A stretch of DNA of 64,000 nucleotides from NCBI RefSeq assembly GCF_010993735.1, contig NZ_WQNI01000006.1, positions 1 to 64,000 on the forward strand, given 5' to 3'. How positions within the stretch are numbered: position 1 is the stretch's first letter; each line of letters starts with the position of its first letter. This document shows positions 37,532 through 49,019 of this stretch, piece after piece. The notes below the pieces were generated by a model. That model made no database searches. It saw nothing but the letters and a program-made list of their open reading frames with translations, and had not been told where the DNA came from. The stretch is from Chelativorans alearensis (GTDB taxonomy: Bacteria > Pseudomonadota > Alphaproteobacteria > Rhizobiales > Rhizobiaceae). The translations under genes and the position numbers were made by a program.

Positions 37532-38677
37532 ATGAGCGCAATAGCCATCCGCGGCGTCAGGAAGAACTACGGCAAGACCGAGGTGATCCACGGAGTGGAC
37601 ATCGACATTGCCGACGGCGAGTTCATCGTCATCGTCGGCCCGTCGGGCTGCGGCAAGTCCACGCTGCTTCGCATGGTGGCGGGGCTGGAGACGATCACCG
37701 AGGGCACCATCGAAATCGGCGGCCGAGTGGTCAACCGGCTGGAGCCGGGCGAGCGCGACATCGCCATGGTGTTCCAGAACTATGCGCTCTATCCGCATAT
37801 GAGCGTCTTCGACAACATGGCCTACGGGCTGAAGATCGCCGGCCTTTCCAAAACCGATATCCGCGCCCGCGTCGGCAAGACGGCGGCGATGCTGCAGCTT
37901 GAGCCCTTCCTCGACAGGAAGCCGCGCCAGCTTTCGGGCGGGCAGCGCCAGCGGGTGGCCATGGGCAGGGCGCTGGTGCGCGATCCGGCTGCTTTCCTCC
38001 TCGATGAGCCGCTATCCAATCTCGATGCCAAGCTGCGCGTGCAGATGCGGCTCGAGATCAAGCAGCTTCAGCAGTCCGTCGGCACGACGGCGCTTTACGT
38101 GACTCATGACCAGGTGGAGGCGATGACGCTGGCCGACCGGCTGGTGGTCATGCACGATGGGGTGGCCGAGCAGATCGATACCCCCATGGCCGTCTATGCC
38201 CGGCCGGCCACCACCTTCGTCGCCGGCTTCATCGGCTCGCCGGCCATGAACATGCTGCCGGTGGAGGCGGCGGGCAACCTCGGCCTCACGCTCGCCAACG
38301 GCCGGACGGTGAAGCCGCGCGACATCCGCTTGCCGGAAAAGGGGCGGAAGGCGATCCTCGGCGTCAGGCCGGAACACATCGCGCCGGTCTCCGGCGCCAA
38401 TGCCGATCTGGAGCTCGACGTGGTGGCGGTGGAGACGCTGGGTGCGGACACGCTGGCGCATGGGCGGCTTGCGGGCGCTGCGGACGGCAGCGGCGAATTG
38501 GTGGCACGCTTGCCGGGAAGTACGCAGGTGCAGCCGGGCGACCTGTTGCCGCTCGCCATCGAGCCGGGGATGGCGCATTTGTTCGATGCCGAAACCGGCG
38601 CAAGGCTGGCGGAGCTCGACCTGCCGGCCAAGGCGGCGCGGGCGGTCAAGCCGCTTGCCGAGGCGCTGAACGCCTAA
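37532..38677 (+). CDS. ugpC: Glycerol-3-phosphate ABC transporter ATPase
   Basis: A 381-aa ATPase of the MalK/UgpC type. Walker [10 protein letters not shown] (residues 36-44), Q-loop [13 protein letters not shown], signature LSGGQRQR near residue 135, Walker [12 protein letters not shown], and the H-loop [12 protein letters not shown]-terminal TOBE/OB regulatory domain (about 245-381) includes ILGVRPEHI; in Escherichia coli this region senses internal phosphate. It ends the ugpBAEC operon. Confidence 0.96.
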   Translation: MSAIAIRGVRKNYGKTEVIHGVDIDIADGEFIVIVGPSGCGKSTLLRMVAGLETITEGTIEIGGRVVNRLEPGERDIAMVFQNYALYPHMSVFDNMAYGLKIAGLSKTDIRARVGKTAAMLQLEPFLDRKPRQLSGGQRQRVAMGRALVRDPAAFLLDEPLSNLDAKLRVQMRLEIKQLQQSVGTTALYVTHDQVEAMTLADRLVVMHDGVAEQIDTPMAVYARPATTFVAGFIGSPAMNMLPVEAAGNLGLTLANGRTVKPRDIRLPEKGRKAILGVRPEHIAPVSGANADLELDVVAVETLGADTLAHGRLAGAADGSGELVARLPGSTQVQPGDLLPLAIEPGMAHLFDAETGARLAELDLPAKAARAVKPLAEALNA

Positions 38678-38681
38678 ACCG

Positions 38682-38903
38682 TCAGGCGACGGCGCGCAGC
38701 CGTTGCGCCCTTCTTTCAGGCACCGCGCGCATTGCGTCGAGGACGGCGTTGAGTTCGTCCATGTCGACGTAGAAGGCGCGGGCGAGATGAACCGGGATCA
38801 GCTCTTCCGGTATGCCCCGTTCCATCATCTTGGCGACCGCCAGCATGAGCTGCGCGCGCTCGGTCAAGCGGGATTTGATGCTGTCTTCCTTTGGGTGGCG
38901 CAT
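38682..38903 (-). CDS. Small conserved rhizobial protein of unknown function
   Basis: A 73-aa protein starting MRHPKEDSIKSRLTERAQLM after GGGGAAGAACC. It is helical and charged ([38 protein letters not shown]) with no signal or membrane part. I recall relatives in other Rhizobiales, function unknown. It is convergent with ugpC (five bases between stops) and has its own promoter region. Confidence 0.72.
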   Translation of the reverse strand: MRHPKEDSIKSRLTERAQLMLAVAKMMERGIPEELIPVHLARAFYVDMDELNAVLDAMRAVPERRAQRLRAVA

Positions 38904-39064
38904 GGTTCTTCCCCTGGCTGAGTGGCACGGACCAAGACGTGCCGTCATGCCGAATACGCGGCTGCACAAAACGGAAGTACGCGACCGCCGAAGCGCGGCG
39001 GGGAGGGCGAATCAGCCCAAGACCATTATGCCCGGTGCGAATCGGGGCGCAAGAGTCGGGCGAC

Positions 39065-39628
39065 CTAAAAGGCGAAGGAGGACTGCGCGGGCTCCGCATC
39101 GGGCGGGACGGCGCGTTCGAGCGCCAGCATCTTGCGCTTGGTGGTCGTGCCGCCGGGCGCGGAGAAGCCGCCGAGCTTGCCGCCCGCCGCCAATATGCGG
39201 TGGCAGGGCACGATGAGGGGGATGGGGTTGCGGCCGAGCGCGGTGCCGGTCTCGCGCGCGGCCTCGGGAAAGCCGGCCTCCTGTGCCAGCGCGCCATAGG
39301 TGGTGGTCTCGCCATAGCCGAGCCGGCGCGCCGCCCCGTAGATGGCGCGGCGGAAGGGGTCGACGCCGTCGAGATCGACGACGACGGCGGAGAAATCCTC
39401 GCGCTCGCCGGCGAAATAGCGCGTGGCGGCAGCGACGACCTCCGCCGTTGCGCCGGACGGCGTGGCTTGCCTGGAGCCGGGCAGGCGTTTCGCCAGCGCC
39501 TCGGCCGCCTGGGCGGGGGTCGCCGTGGGAAGCGTGAAACGGGCGATGCCGCGCGCGGTCCACCCGATGCCGCAAAAGCCGAAGGCAGTCTCGAAGACGT
39601 GATGGGAGGAGACTTGATGGGACGTCAT
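39065..39628 (-). CDS. ogt: Methylated-DNA-[protein]-cysteine S-methyltransferase
   Basis: A 187-aa suicide repair enzyme that moves the methyl group from O6-methylguanine onto its own cysteine. The active site NPIPLIVPCHRI gives Cys142; the DNA-binding helix and Arg finger lie in YGETTTYGALAQEAG. The N-terminal ribonuclease-like domain (FETAFGFCGIGWTARGI) lacks the Ada zinc site, so this is Ogt, not Ada. GGAGCGCGCC precedes the start at 39628. Confidence 0.93.
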   Translation of the reverse strand: MTSHQVSSHHVFETAFGFCGIGWTARGIARFTLPTATPAQAAEALAKRLPGSRQATPSGATAEVVAAATRYFAGEREDFSAVVVDLDGVDPFRRAIYGAARRLGYGETTTYGALAQEAGFPEAARETGTALGRNPIPLIVPCHRILAAGGKLGGFSAPGGTTTKRKMLALERAVPPDAEPAQSSFAF

Positions 39629-39769
39629 GGCGCGCTCCACGGCGATTCCGCTCAGCGGGTATGATAGCGGCGGTGAAGTACAAAGCAAGAACGAATATGG
39701 CCGCATCCATTCAAGATTGAACGGCCGGCATGGCTGTTGTATGGACGGCGGATGGGGGTGACGACCGAT

Positions 39770-40372
39770 ATGGAAAGCGAGGGGGTCTTGCCTCCATTCT
39801 CCCGAATATTGAGCCTCGGCATATTTCTTGCGGTACCGCTTCTTATCGGCTGCAGCACGGCGGACGAGAAGGTGGTGGCCAGCAGCCTGGCGGCGGAGCA
39901 GGACGCCGACCTTGCCGGTGTCGGGGAGATTGCGCCGAATGCCTATGCCGGGGGTGCGGCGCCGCTGGCGGCGACCGCTTTCGAAGAGAGCGGGGCGGTG
40001 CGCCCGGTGGCCGCGCAGAGCGCCGAGCTCGACGGGCTGATCGCCAAATACGCGGCGCTTTACGGGGTGCCGGTGGGGCTGGTGCGGCGCGTGGTGGAGC
40101 GGGAGAGCAATTTCAACCCGGCCGCCCGCAACCGCATCTATTGGGGCCTGATGCAGATCCGCCACGATACCGCGCGGACCATGGGCTATCGCGGGCCGGC
40201 GAGCGGGCTGCTCGACGCGGAGACCAACCTCAAATACGCCGTCAAATATCTGCGCGGGGCCTATATCACCGCCGGCGGCAACGAGGAGAGGGCGGTGCGC
40301 TTTTACGCCAGCGGCTATTATTACGATGCCAAGCGCAAGGGCCTCCTCAGGGAAACCGGGCTGCGAAGCTGA
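39770..40372 (+). CDS. Lytic transglycosylase (SLT) lipoprotein
   Basis: A 200-aa predicted lipoprotein: hydrophobic leader ILSLGIFLAVPLLIGC with lipobox Leu-Ile-Gly-Cys (Cys28), an Ala-rich linker (about 30-85), then an SLT domain with the catalytic Glu in RRVVERESNFNPAARN, WGLMQIRHDTARTMGY, DAETNLKYAVKYLRGAY and RFYASGYY. It cleaves peptidoglycan glycan strands from the periplasmic face of the membrane. In-frame starts at 39737 and 39752 would lengthen the leader; 39770 gives a normal n-region. It is divergent from ogt. Confidence 0.87.
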   Translation: MESEGVLPPFSRILSLGIFLAVPLLIGCSTADEKVVASSLAAEQDADLAGVGEIAPNAYAGGAAPLAATAFEESGAVRPVAAQSAELDGLIAKYAALYGVPVGLVRRVVERESNFNPAARNRIYWGLMQIRHDTARTMGYRGPASGLLDAETNLKYAVKYLRGAYITAGGNEERAVRFYASGYYYDAKRKGLLRETGLRS

Positions 40373-40526
40373 AGCGGCGTCCGCCCGCGGGGGCGATGGC
40401 AAGAAGTGTCCGCTGCCTTTTCTGGGCGTCTTCAAAAACATGGCCGAACGGGTGTATGTCTCCGCGCTGTCGGTTTGGGCGGGGCTGTTTCGTCTTCGAC
40501 AGGGGATTTGTCGAGAGAGGGCCACA

Positions 40527-41537
40527 ATGAACGATACAACGCTGACGAACCGTCCGGTGACGGCGCAGAAGGCCGCGCCGCCCGCCATTTCCGTGCGCGG
40601 GCTGGTCAAGCATTTCGGCGACGTGAAGGCGCTCGACGGCATCGACCTTAACGTGCCGCGCGGCATGATCTTCGCCATCCTGGGGCCCAACGGGGCCGGC
40701 AAGACGACGCTGATCCGGGTGCTCGCCACGCTCCTTTCGCCCGATGCGGGCTCGGCCGACGTGATGGGGCACGACCTCGTCTCCGATCCGCAGGCCGTGC
40801 GCGGGGCGATCGCCATGACCGGGCAGTTCGCCTCGCTCGACGAGGACCTGACGGGGCGCGAGAACCTTTTGATGCTGGCGCGCCTGTGGGGTTTTGCCGG
40901 GCGGGCGGCGAAGAAGCGGGCGGACGAGCTTCTGGCCGCCTTCGACCTTTCGGATGCGGCGAAGAAGCAGGTGAAGTCGTATTCCGGCGGCATGCGCCGC
41001 AGGCTCGACATCGCCGCTTCGCTCATCGTCACGCCGGGCATCCTGTTCCTCGACGAGCCGACGACGGGGCTCGACCCGAAGGCCCGCCAGGGCGTGTGGC
41101 GGATGATCCGGCAATTGGCGCAGTCGGGCGTGACCGTGCTTTTGACCACGCAGTACCTGGAGGAGGCCGACCAGCTGGCCGCGCGCATCGCCGTCATCGA
41201 CCACGGGAAGAAGATCGCCGAGGGGACGAGCCGCGAACTGAAGGCGCAGATCGGCTCCGGCTTCCTGCATGTGGCGCTGGCCGACCAGGCGCTGCTCGAC
41301 GAGGCGGAGGCCATTCTGGAAGCCCGGCTCGGCAACACCGTGCAGCGCAGCGCGGAAGGCGCGCAGCTTTCCGTCGTCGCCGAGACGCCGCGGGCGGCCA
41401 ACGAGGCGCTTGCCGCGCTGATTACCGCCGGCATCGAGCTTGCCGATTTCTCCATGGGTTCGCCGAGCCTCGACGAGGTGTTCTTCGCGCTCACGGGGCA
41501 GGGGCTGGAAGACGAGAATGAGGGAGAAGACGAATGA
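40527..41537 (+). CDS. ABC exporter ATPase, daunorubicin-resistance (DrrA) type
   Basis: A 336-aa ATPase. Walker A GPNGAGKTT, Q-loop TGQFASLDEDLTGRENLLML, signature YSGGMRRRLDIAASL, Walker B ILFLDEPTTGLD and H-loop LTTQYLEEADQLA are as in DrrA. The Q-loop sequence and the C-terminal dimer domain (about 230-330) fit the DrrA subfamily. It partners the permease whose start overlaps its stop by four bases. The exported compound is unknown; hydrophobic drugs or lipids are usual for the family. Confidence 0.92.
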   Translation: MNDTTLTNRPVTAQKAAPPAISVRGLVKHFGDVKALDGIDLNVPRGMIFAILGPNGAGKTTLIRVLATLLSPDAGSADVMGHDLVSDPQAVRGAIAMTGQFASLDEDLTGRENLLMLARLWGFAGRAAKKRADELLAAFDLSDAAKKQVKSYSGGMRRRLDIAASLIVTPGILFLDEPTTGLDPKARQGVWRMIRQLAQSGVTVLLTTQYLEEADQLAARIAVIDHGKKIAEGTSRELKAQIGSGFLHVALADQALLDEAEAILEARLGNTVQRSAEGAQLSVVAETPRAANEALAALITAGIELADFSMGSPSLDEVFFALTGQGLEDENEGEDE

Positions 41538-42337
41538 GCGAGATCAGCCCAGCCATGCTGCAGAACGTGCCGCGGCCGGCCGCGCCGTCGGCCTTTTCCA
41601 ATGCGCTCGTCTTCGGATGGCGGGCGATCCTGAAGTTCAAGCACGTGCCGGAGCAGCTCTTCGACCTCGTCATGACGCCGCTCATGTTCACGCTGCTTTT
41701 CACCTTCGTGTTCGGCGGCGCGCTTGCCGGCTCGCCGGGCGAGTATCTGCAGTTCTTCCTGCCGGGCATCCTGGTGCAGACGGTGGTGTTCAACTCGGTC
41801 TATTCCGGCATGGGGCTTTCGACCGACCTTTCCAAGGGGCTGTTCGAGCGCTTCCGGTCGCTGCCCATCTGGTCGCTTTCGCCGTTCGCCGGGCTGATGG
41901 TGGGCGATGTTCTGCGCCACGTGATCGCCGGCGGCATCATCCTCGGCATCGGGCTTGCCCTCGGCTACCGGCCGGAGGCGGGGATTTCCGGCGTGTTCTT
42001 CTCCTTCCTGCTGCTGATCGCCATCGGTTTCGGCACGGGGTGGATCTTCCTCGTCCTCGGGTTGCTCATCCGCACGCCCATGACGGTGATGACGATTGGA
42101 TTTACGTTCATCTTCCCGCTGGTCTTTGCCTCCAACATCATGGTGCGGCCTGAGACCATGCCGGGCTGGCTGCGCGTGTTCGTGGAGAACAACCCGGTCT
42201 CGCACATGACGACGGCGCTGCGCGGGCTGATGGCCGGCAGCGCGACGACGGGGGAGGTGCTGCTGGCGCTGGCGGCGCCGGTGGTGCTGACCATCGTGCT
42301 GTCTCCGGTGGTGCTTTGGCTTTATCGGCGGGATTGA
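41534..42337 (+). CDS. ABC exporter permease, ABC-2 (DrrB) type
   Basis: A 267-aa inner-membrane protein with six segments, for example PLMFTLLFTFVFGGALAGS, VLRHVIAGGIILGIGLALG and PVVLTIVLSPVVLWLYRR. MVRPETMPGWLRVFVENNPVSHMTTALRGLMAG is the ABC-2 family signature near the end. ATGA overlap with the ATPase gene indicates a two-gene exporter. Confidence 0.92.
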   Translation: MSEISPAMLQNVPRPAAPSAFSNALVFGWRAILKFKHVPEQLFDLVMTPLMFTLLFTFVFGGALAGSPGEYLQFFLPGILVQTVVFNSVYSGMGLSTDLSKGLFERFRSLPIWSLSPFAGLMVGDVLRHVIAGGIILGIGLALGYRPEAGISGVFFSFLLLIAIGFGTGWIFLVLGLLIRTPMTVMTIGFTFIFPLVFASNIMVRPETMPGWLRVFVENNPVSHMTTALRGLMAGSATTGEVLLALAAPVVLTIVLSPVVLWLYRRD

Positions 42338-42357
42338 GGGGCGCAACGTCGACGATT

Positions 42358-42517
42358 CCCCTCCCCCTTGAGGGGAGGGGTGAGGGGTGGGGGGCGTGGC
42401 GACACGCCGGCGCATTCCTGGTAGCGAGACAAGACAATCGCCCCCGACGGCACACGGGCGCGTCCACCCCCATCCCTTACCCCTCCCCACAAGGGGGAGG
42501 GAGGCGTGGGCGCCCCG
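42358..42517. repeat. Inverted repeat related to the core of the 31-kb palindrome
   Basis: CCCCTCCCCCTTGAGGGG followed by AGGGGTGAGGGGTGGGGG on the left and the complementary CCACCCCCATCCCTTACCCC followed by TCCCCACAAGGGGGAGGG on the right, with about 75 bases between. The same CCCCTTGAGGGG motif forms the inner arms at 30945-31025. Confidence 0.75.
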
Positions 42518-43072
42518 CCTTTCCTGGCGAAGGACGCGCTTATTCGTTGCCGCGCTTCATGCGAAGCCGGGCTATGTCAAAGAACCGGGAAGACGGGCGG
42601 CCAAAGTGTCGCCAGTCAAATTTTTTTCGCGACCCTCGGGCCGCCCGTCCGGCGTTTTTAAGTCTCCGCCCGTTCCGCTTCCACGAAGCCGGATCCGGAA
42701 GGCTTGCACCTCCCACGACAGGGCGCTCCGCGCCCCCGTCTTTCCGGCTCCCTTTTAAAGTGCACCGTCCGGCACGCGCCGCCCGTAGTGGCGGCAGGGG
42801 AACCCTTGGGCGGAGCCTCCCCGGGCCGGCCGCCACGTTAGCGGCCCGCCGGAGGCGCCGGCCCCTCCCCGCGAGACCGCCGTCGCGATCCACGTTCCCG
42901 CGGGAGGGACGGGCACAGGATAAGGGCGGCGTGGGAAGGGGGGATAAAATGCGCGGTTGGGCGGAGCAAAAAAATGATAAGCGATTGTTTTGGAACGAAT
43001 GTTTTTTTGAGAGGGCGGGAATTTATCCCCGTGGGTGCAGGTGCGGCCCTTCCGCTCCGGTCAGCGTTGCGC

Positions 43073-43393
43073 CGGCCCCCTCTCTTGCAAATTCTAAGAC
43101 TTAGCCTTCGGCTAAGCCCAAGAATTTGCTTTCTCCCCCACCAAGGGGGAGATAGGCGCGCTGCACCGTCCGCCTCTGCCAATCTCCAATGTTTGCGACT
43201 GGCGGAAACATCGATGCCGGCGTTATCTCCCCCCTGGTGGGGGAGATAGGGGGCTTGCGTTAGCGCCGCAGCAAAATCACGTGCGTTGGCGATTGGCGGC
43301 GACGCTGATACCAGTTCTATCTTCCCCGGTGGGGGAGAAAGCAGATTCCTGGGCTTAGCGGAGCAAAGCCCTTGGAATTTGCAAGAAAGTGGC
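43073..43393. repeat. 320-bp composite inverted repeat (family of 6531-6780)
   Basis: The left arm starts CGGCCCCCTCTCTTGCAAATT and runs through ACTTAGCCTTCGGCTAAG to TTTGCTTTCTCCCCC; the right arm is the complement, from GGGGGAGAAAGCAGATTCC to TTTGCAAGAAAGTGGC. Inside are two ATCTCCCCC/GGGGGAGAT pairs. Left arms here and at 6536 are nearly identical for over 60 bases. Confidence 0.85.
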
Positions 43394-43456
43394 TTTACTC
43401 TCCGCCTCATACATCTTGCATTTTTTTGAAAGAAATTTTGGGCGCGGGAGGTTATT

Positions 43457-43981
43457 TTGGAGTGGTGCCAGATCAACGACCTGACAGCAGCGACGATCGC
43501 AAGTGTAGTTATTGCGGCGTTTACCATTGCTCTTTTTGTGCTTCAATGGAGGCAACATGCACACGCTCGAAAAATTGCCCGCGCAAACTACCAACTAGCT
43601 TTGTTCGACAAGCGGGTACAGCTTCTTTTCGAGATTGAAAATTTCCTAGCCAAATTCCACCGGGATGGCCGTCCTTCTGCTGACGAGGCCATAATTTTGA
43701 GGAGAAAGTTGCGTAACGCGCATTTCCTGTTGCCCGAGGAGGGGATGATACTGGTCGATGAGATGGTAAAGAAGACGGCTCAGTGGGAGGTAGCGCACTC
43801 AGTGTGGGAGCCGCTCAGAGCTCGGGCCTGGGCCAAAGAAGAGCTTTCCGACGAGGAGAATTCAAAGAAGGAAGGCGCCCTCAAAAAAATGCATGAGATA
43901 CAGGATTGGTTCTGGAAGGAGGCCGCAAAGCGCATTCAAGAAAACTTTGAACCGTATCTGAAACTGCCTCCATCAGTTTAG
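43457..43981 (+). CDS. Small membrane-anchored hypothetical protein
   Basis: A 174-aa protein with one N-terminal membrane segment (ATIASVVIAAFTIALFVLQW) and a cytoplasmic helical part. ARKIARANYQLALFDKRVQLLFEIENFLAKF resembles a widespread group of single-pass proteins with a Phe-Asp-x-Arg-x-x-x-x-x-x-x segment, often found near mobile or defence genes; function unknown. It starts with TTG behind GGGAGGTTATT. GC content is visibly lower than in flanking carB, so recent acquisition is likely. It is convergent with carB, 11 bases between stops. Confidence 0.7.
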   Translation: MEWCQINDLTAATIASVVIAAFTIALFVLQWRQHAHARKIARANYQLALFDKRVQLLFEIENFLAKFHRDGRPSADEAIILRRKLRNAHFLLPEEGMILVDEMVKKTAQWEVAHSVWEPLRARAWAKEELSDEENSKKEGALKKMHEIQDWFWKEAAKRIQENFEPYLKLPPSV

Positions 43982-43992
43982 CAGTCTCGTTT

Positions 43993-47490
<3,498 letters not shown>

Positions 47491-47619
47491 GGAGGGTCCG
47501 TCCGTGGCTCGTGCGTGGGCGGGCGCGCCGCCCCCGTCGCAGGGAAGTCAAAACTGTCAGGCTAGGCGGGCCTTATAGGCAATGGCGGGCAGCTACGGAA
47601 CCCCGAAAATGCGCCTAGA

Positions 47620-47722
47620 CCAGTTCATCGTTTCACGGAATCGATGGACTGGTCCAGCTCTTTGCTTTGTCGCAATTCCGGACGGAAAACCGGTTTCCAC
47701 TTTATCCTGGAATTGCTCCAAG
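47620..47722. repeat. Dispersed repeat (family shared with 62745-62826)
   Basis: GACTGGTCCAGCTCTTTGC then TGTCGCAATTCCGGACGG, AAAACCGGTTTCCACTTT and TCCTGGAATTGCTC. GCAATTCC and GGAATTGC form an inverted pair around AAACCGGTTT. It lies upstream of the DUF4336 gene, between it and carB. Confidence 0.8.
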
Positions 47723-47754
47723 GCACGTTGTTGCCCGGCGGGGAGCGGCGGTGC

Positions 47755-48513
47755 ATGCTTGCTGCCATGGGAGAGCATGAAGCCACCTATCCGCCGCTCA
47801 ATACGCTGAAGCCCGTGTGCGAGGATGTGTGGATCGTCGACGGTCCGACAATCCGCTTCGGCATGCCGTGGCCGAAAATGCCGTTTCCCACGCGCATGAC
47901 GGTGATCCGGCTTAGGGACGGCGGCCTTTTCATTCATTCGCCGACGCCGCTTAGCGAGGGGCTGCGGCGGGAGATCGCGGCCATTGGGGAGGTGCGCTTC
48001 ATCATCGGGCCGAACCGCATCCACTACTGGTGGGTGCCGGACTGGCGCGCGGTTTATGGCCAGGCGCAGGTCTGGCTCGCCCCGCGCATCCGCGAGCAGG
48101 CGGGCGCGCGCATCGACTTTGCGGCTCGGGAGCTTGCCGGCGAGAGCGGCTATCCGTGGGACGGGGAGATCGACACGCTGCCCGTTGCCGGCAGCTTCAT
48201 GACGGAGGTCACGTTCTTCCACCGTGCCGGCCGGACGCTGGTGCTGACGGATCTCATCGAGAATTTCGAGGCGGACAAGCTCGGCCGGCCGATGCGCTGG
48301 CTCGCCTATCTGGGCGGCGTCCTTGCCCCTGACGGCCAGATGCCGCGCGACATGCGGCTGACCTATGCAAAGGAAAAACCGGCGCTCAAGGCGGCGGTCG
48401 AAAGAATGATCGCCTGGGGCCCGGAACGCATCATCATCGCCCATGGCCGCTGGTACGAGAAGGACGGGGCGGCGGAACTGAAGCGTGCGTTTAACTGGGT
48501 CCCTCAGAGCTAG
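47755..48513 (+). CDS. DUF4336 domain protein (metallo-beta-lactamase-like fold)
   Basis: About 252 aa. TLKPVCEDVWIVDGPTIRFGMPWPKMPFPTRMTVIRL, GGLFIHSPTPLS, FIIGPNRIHYWWVPDW and IIIAHGRWYEKDGAAELKRAFNW match DUF4336, whose members look like metallo-beta-lactamase relatives with reduced metal-site residues. The function is unknown. ATG at 47755 (GGGGAGCGGCGGTGC upstream) or 47767 is possible; longer frames run into the dispersed repeat and are not credible. It overlaps the convergent ArsR gene at the stops by four bases. Confidence 0.82.
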   Translation: MLAAMGEHEATYPPLNTLKPVCEDVWIVDGPTIRFGMPWPKMPFPTRMTVIRLRDGGLFIHSPTPLSEGLRREIAAIGEVRFIIGPNRIHYWWVPDWRAVYGQAQVWLAPRIREQAGARIDFAARELAGESGYPWDGEIDTLPVAGSFMTEVTFFHRAGRTLVLTDLIENFEADKLGRPMRWLAYLGGVLAPDGQMPRDMRLTYAKEKPALKAAVERMIAWGPERIIIAHGRWYEKDGAAELKRAFNWVPQS

Positions 48514-48863
48514 GCGGGCTGCGAAGTAGGGGTTTGGCTGCCGGGGATAGCGCCCCTTGTCGCGGCGGTGGCGATGATACTGTCGAGCAGGCCGGGGAAG
48601 CGCGTGTCGAGGTCGGCGCGGCGCAGCGAGATCAGCCGGCGCGTGCCGCAGCACTCGACACGGACCACGCCGGCCTCGCGCATCTTTGCGAGGTGGTAGG
48701 AGAGGTTCGATTTCGAGCCGAGATGAAGGAAATGCGAGCAGGGGAGCACCCTGCCTTCATGGCGCGCCAGTTCGCCGACGATGGCCAGGCGCGTGGTGTC
48801 GCCCAACGCGCCCAGCACCGTCGGGAGACTGATCTGGTCGATGCTTGGATGCGGCAGGTCCAT
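48510..48863 (-). CDS. ArsR-family transcriptional regulator
   Basis: A 117-aa winged-helix repressor: LPTVLGALGDTTRLAIVGELARHEGRV, then the recognition region SNLSYHLAKMREAGVVRVECCGTRRLISLR. The cysteines (LPCSHF and ECCGTR) are not in the classic ArsR metal-site place after the first helix, so the inducer may be something other than a metal. Divergent from an MFS exporter 156 bases away, with a perfect dyad between them; auto-regulation and control of the exporter are likely. Confidence 0.88.
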   Translation of the reverse strand: MDLPHPSIDQISLPTVLGALGDTTRLAIVGELARHEGRVLPCSHFLHLGSKSNLSYHLAKMREAGVVRVECCGTRRLISLRRADLDTRFPGLLDSIIATAATRGAIPGSQTPTSQPA

Positions 48864-48987
48864 GTCTCACAATCAGATGGTTTCACGGCCAAACGGGTTT
48901 CACTGCGGATCTCCTGACAGAGGGCTGGCAGGAAGTATGCGGTAGGCTCAGGTCCGAGATTGACACAGACGGGCTTGGGGTTCAATC

Positions 48988-49005
48988 GTTCAACGATCTT
49001 TGAAC
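48988..49005. promoter_or_regulatory. Dyad between the arsR-like and MFS genes, candidate operator
   Basis: GTTCAA-CGATCT-TTGAAC, a perfect 6-bp dyad with a six-base gap, 15 bases before the MFS start codon. The position would block the MFS promoter or ribosome loading when bound. Confidence 0.5.
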
Positions 49006-49019
49006 TTAGGAGCCTGACC

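Larger units (their letters stand above)
42338..43456. other. 1.1-kb non-coding region of palindromic repeats and structured GC-rich DNA
   Basis: Three blocks. 42358-42517 is an inverted repeat (CTCCCCTTGAGGGGAGGGG left, CCCCTCCCCACAAGGGGGAGG right). 42560-42930 is GC-rich and foldable; GTGGCGG near 42788 and CCGCCAC near 42830 close a nested hairpin, and TTTTTTTCGCGACCCTCGGG lies near 42629. 43073-43393 is the long composite palindrome also seen at 6531-6780. No coding frame shows a credible start or family. Confidence 0.6.

Noticed and set aside
39065-42490. A long minus-strand frame running from ogt across the ABC exporter genes
   Set aside because: Only the last 187 residues (ogt) are real; the rest mirrors the DrrAB-type genes.
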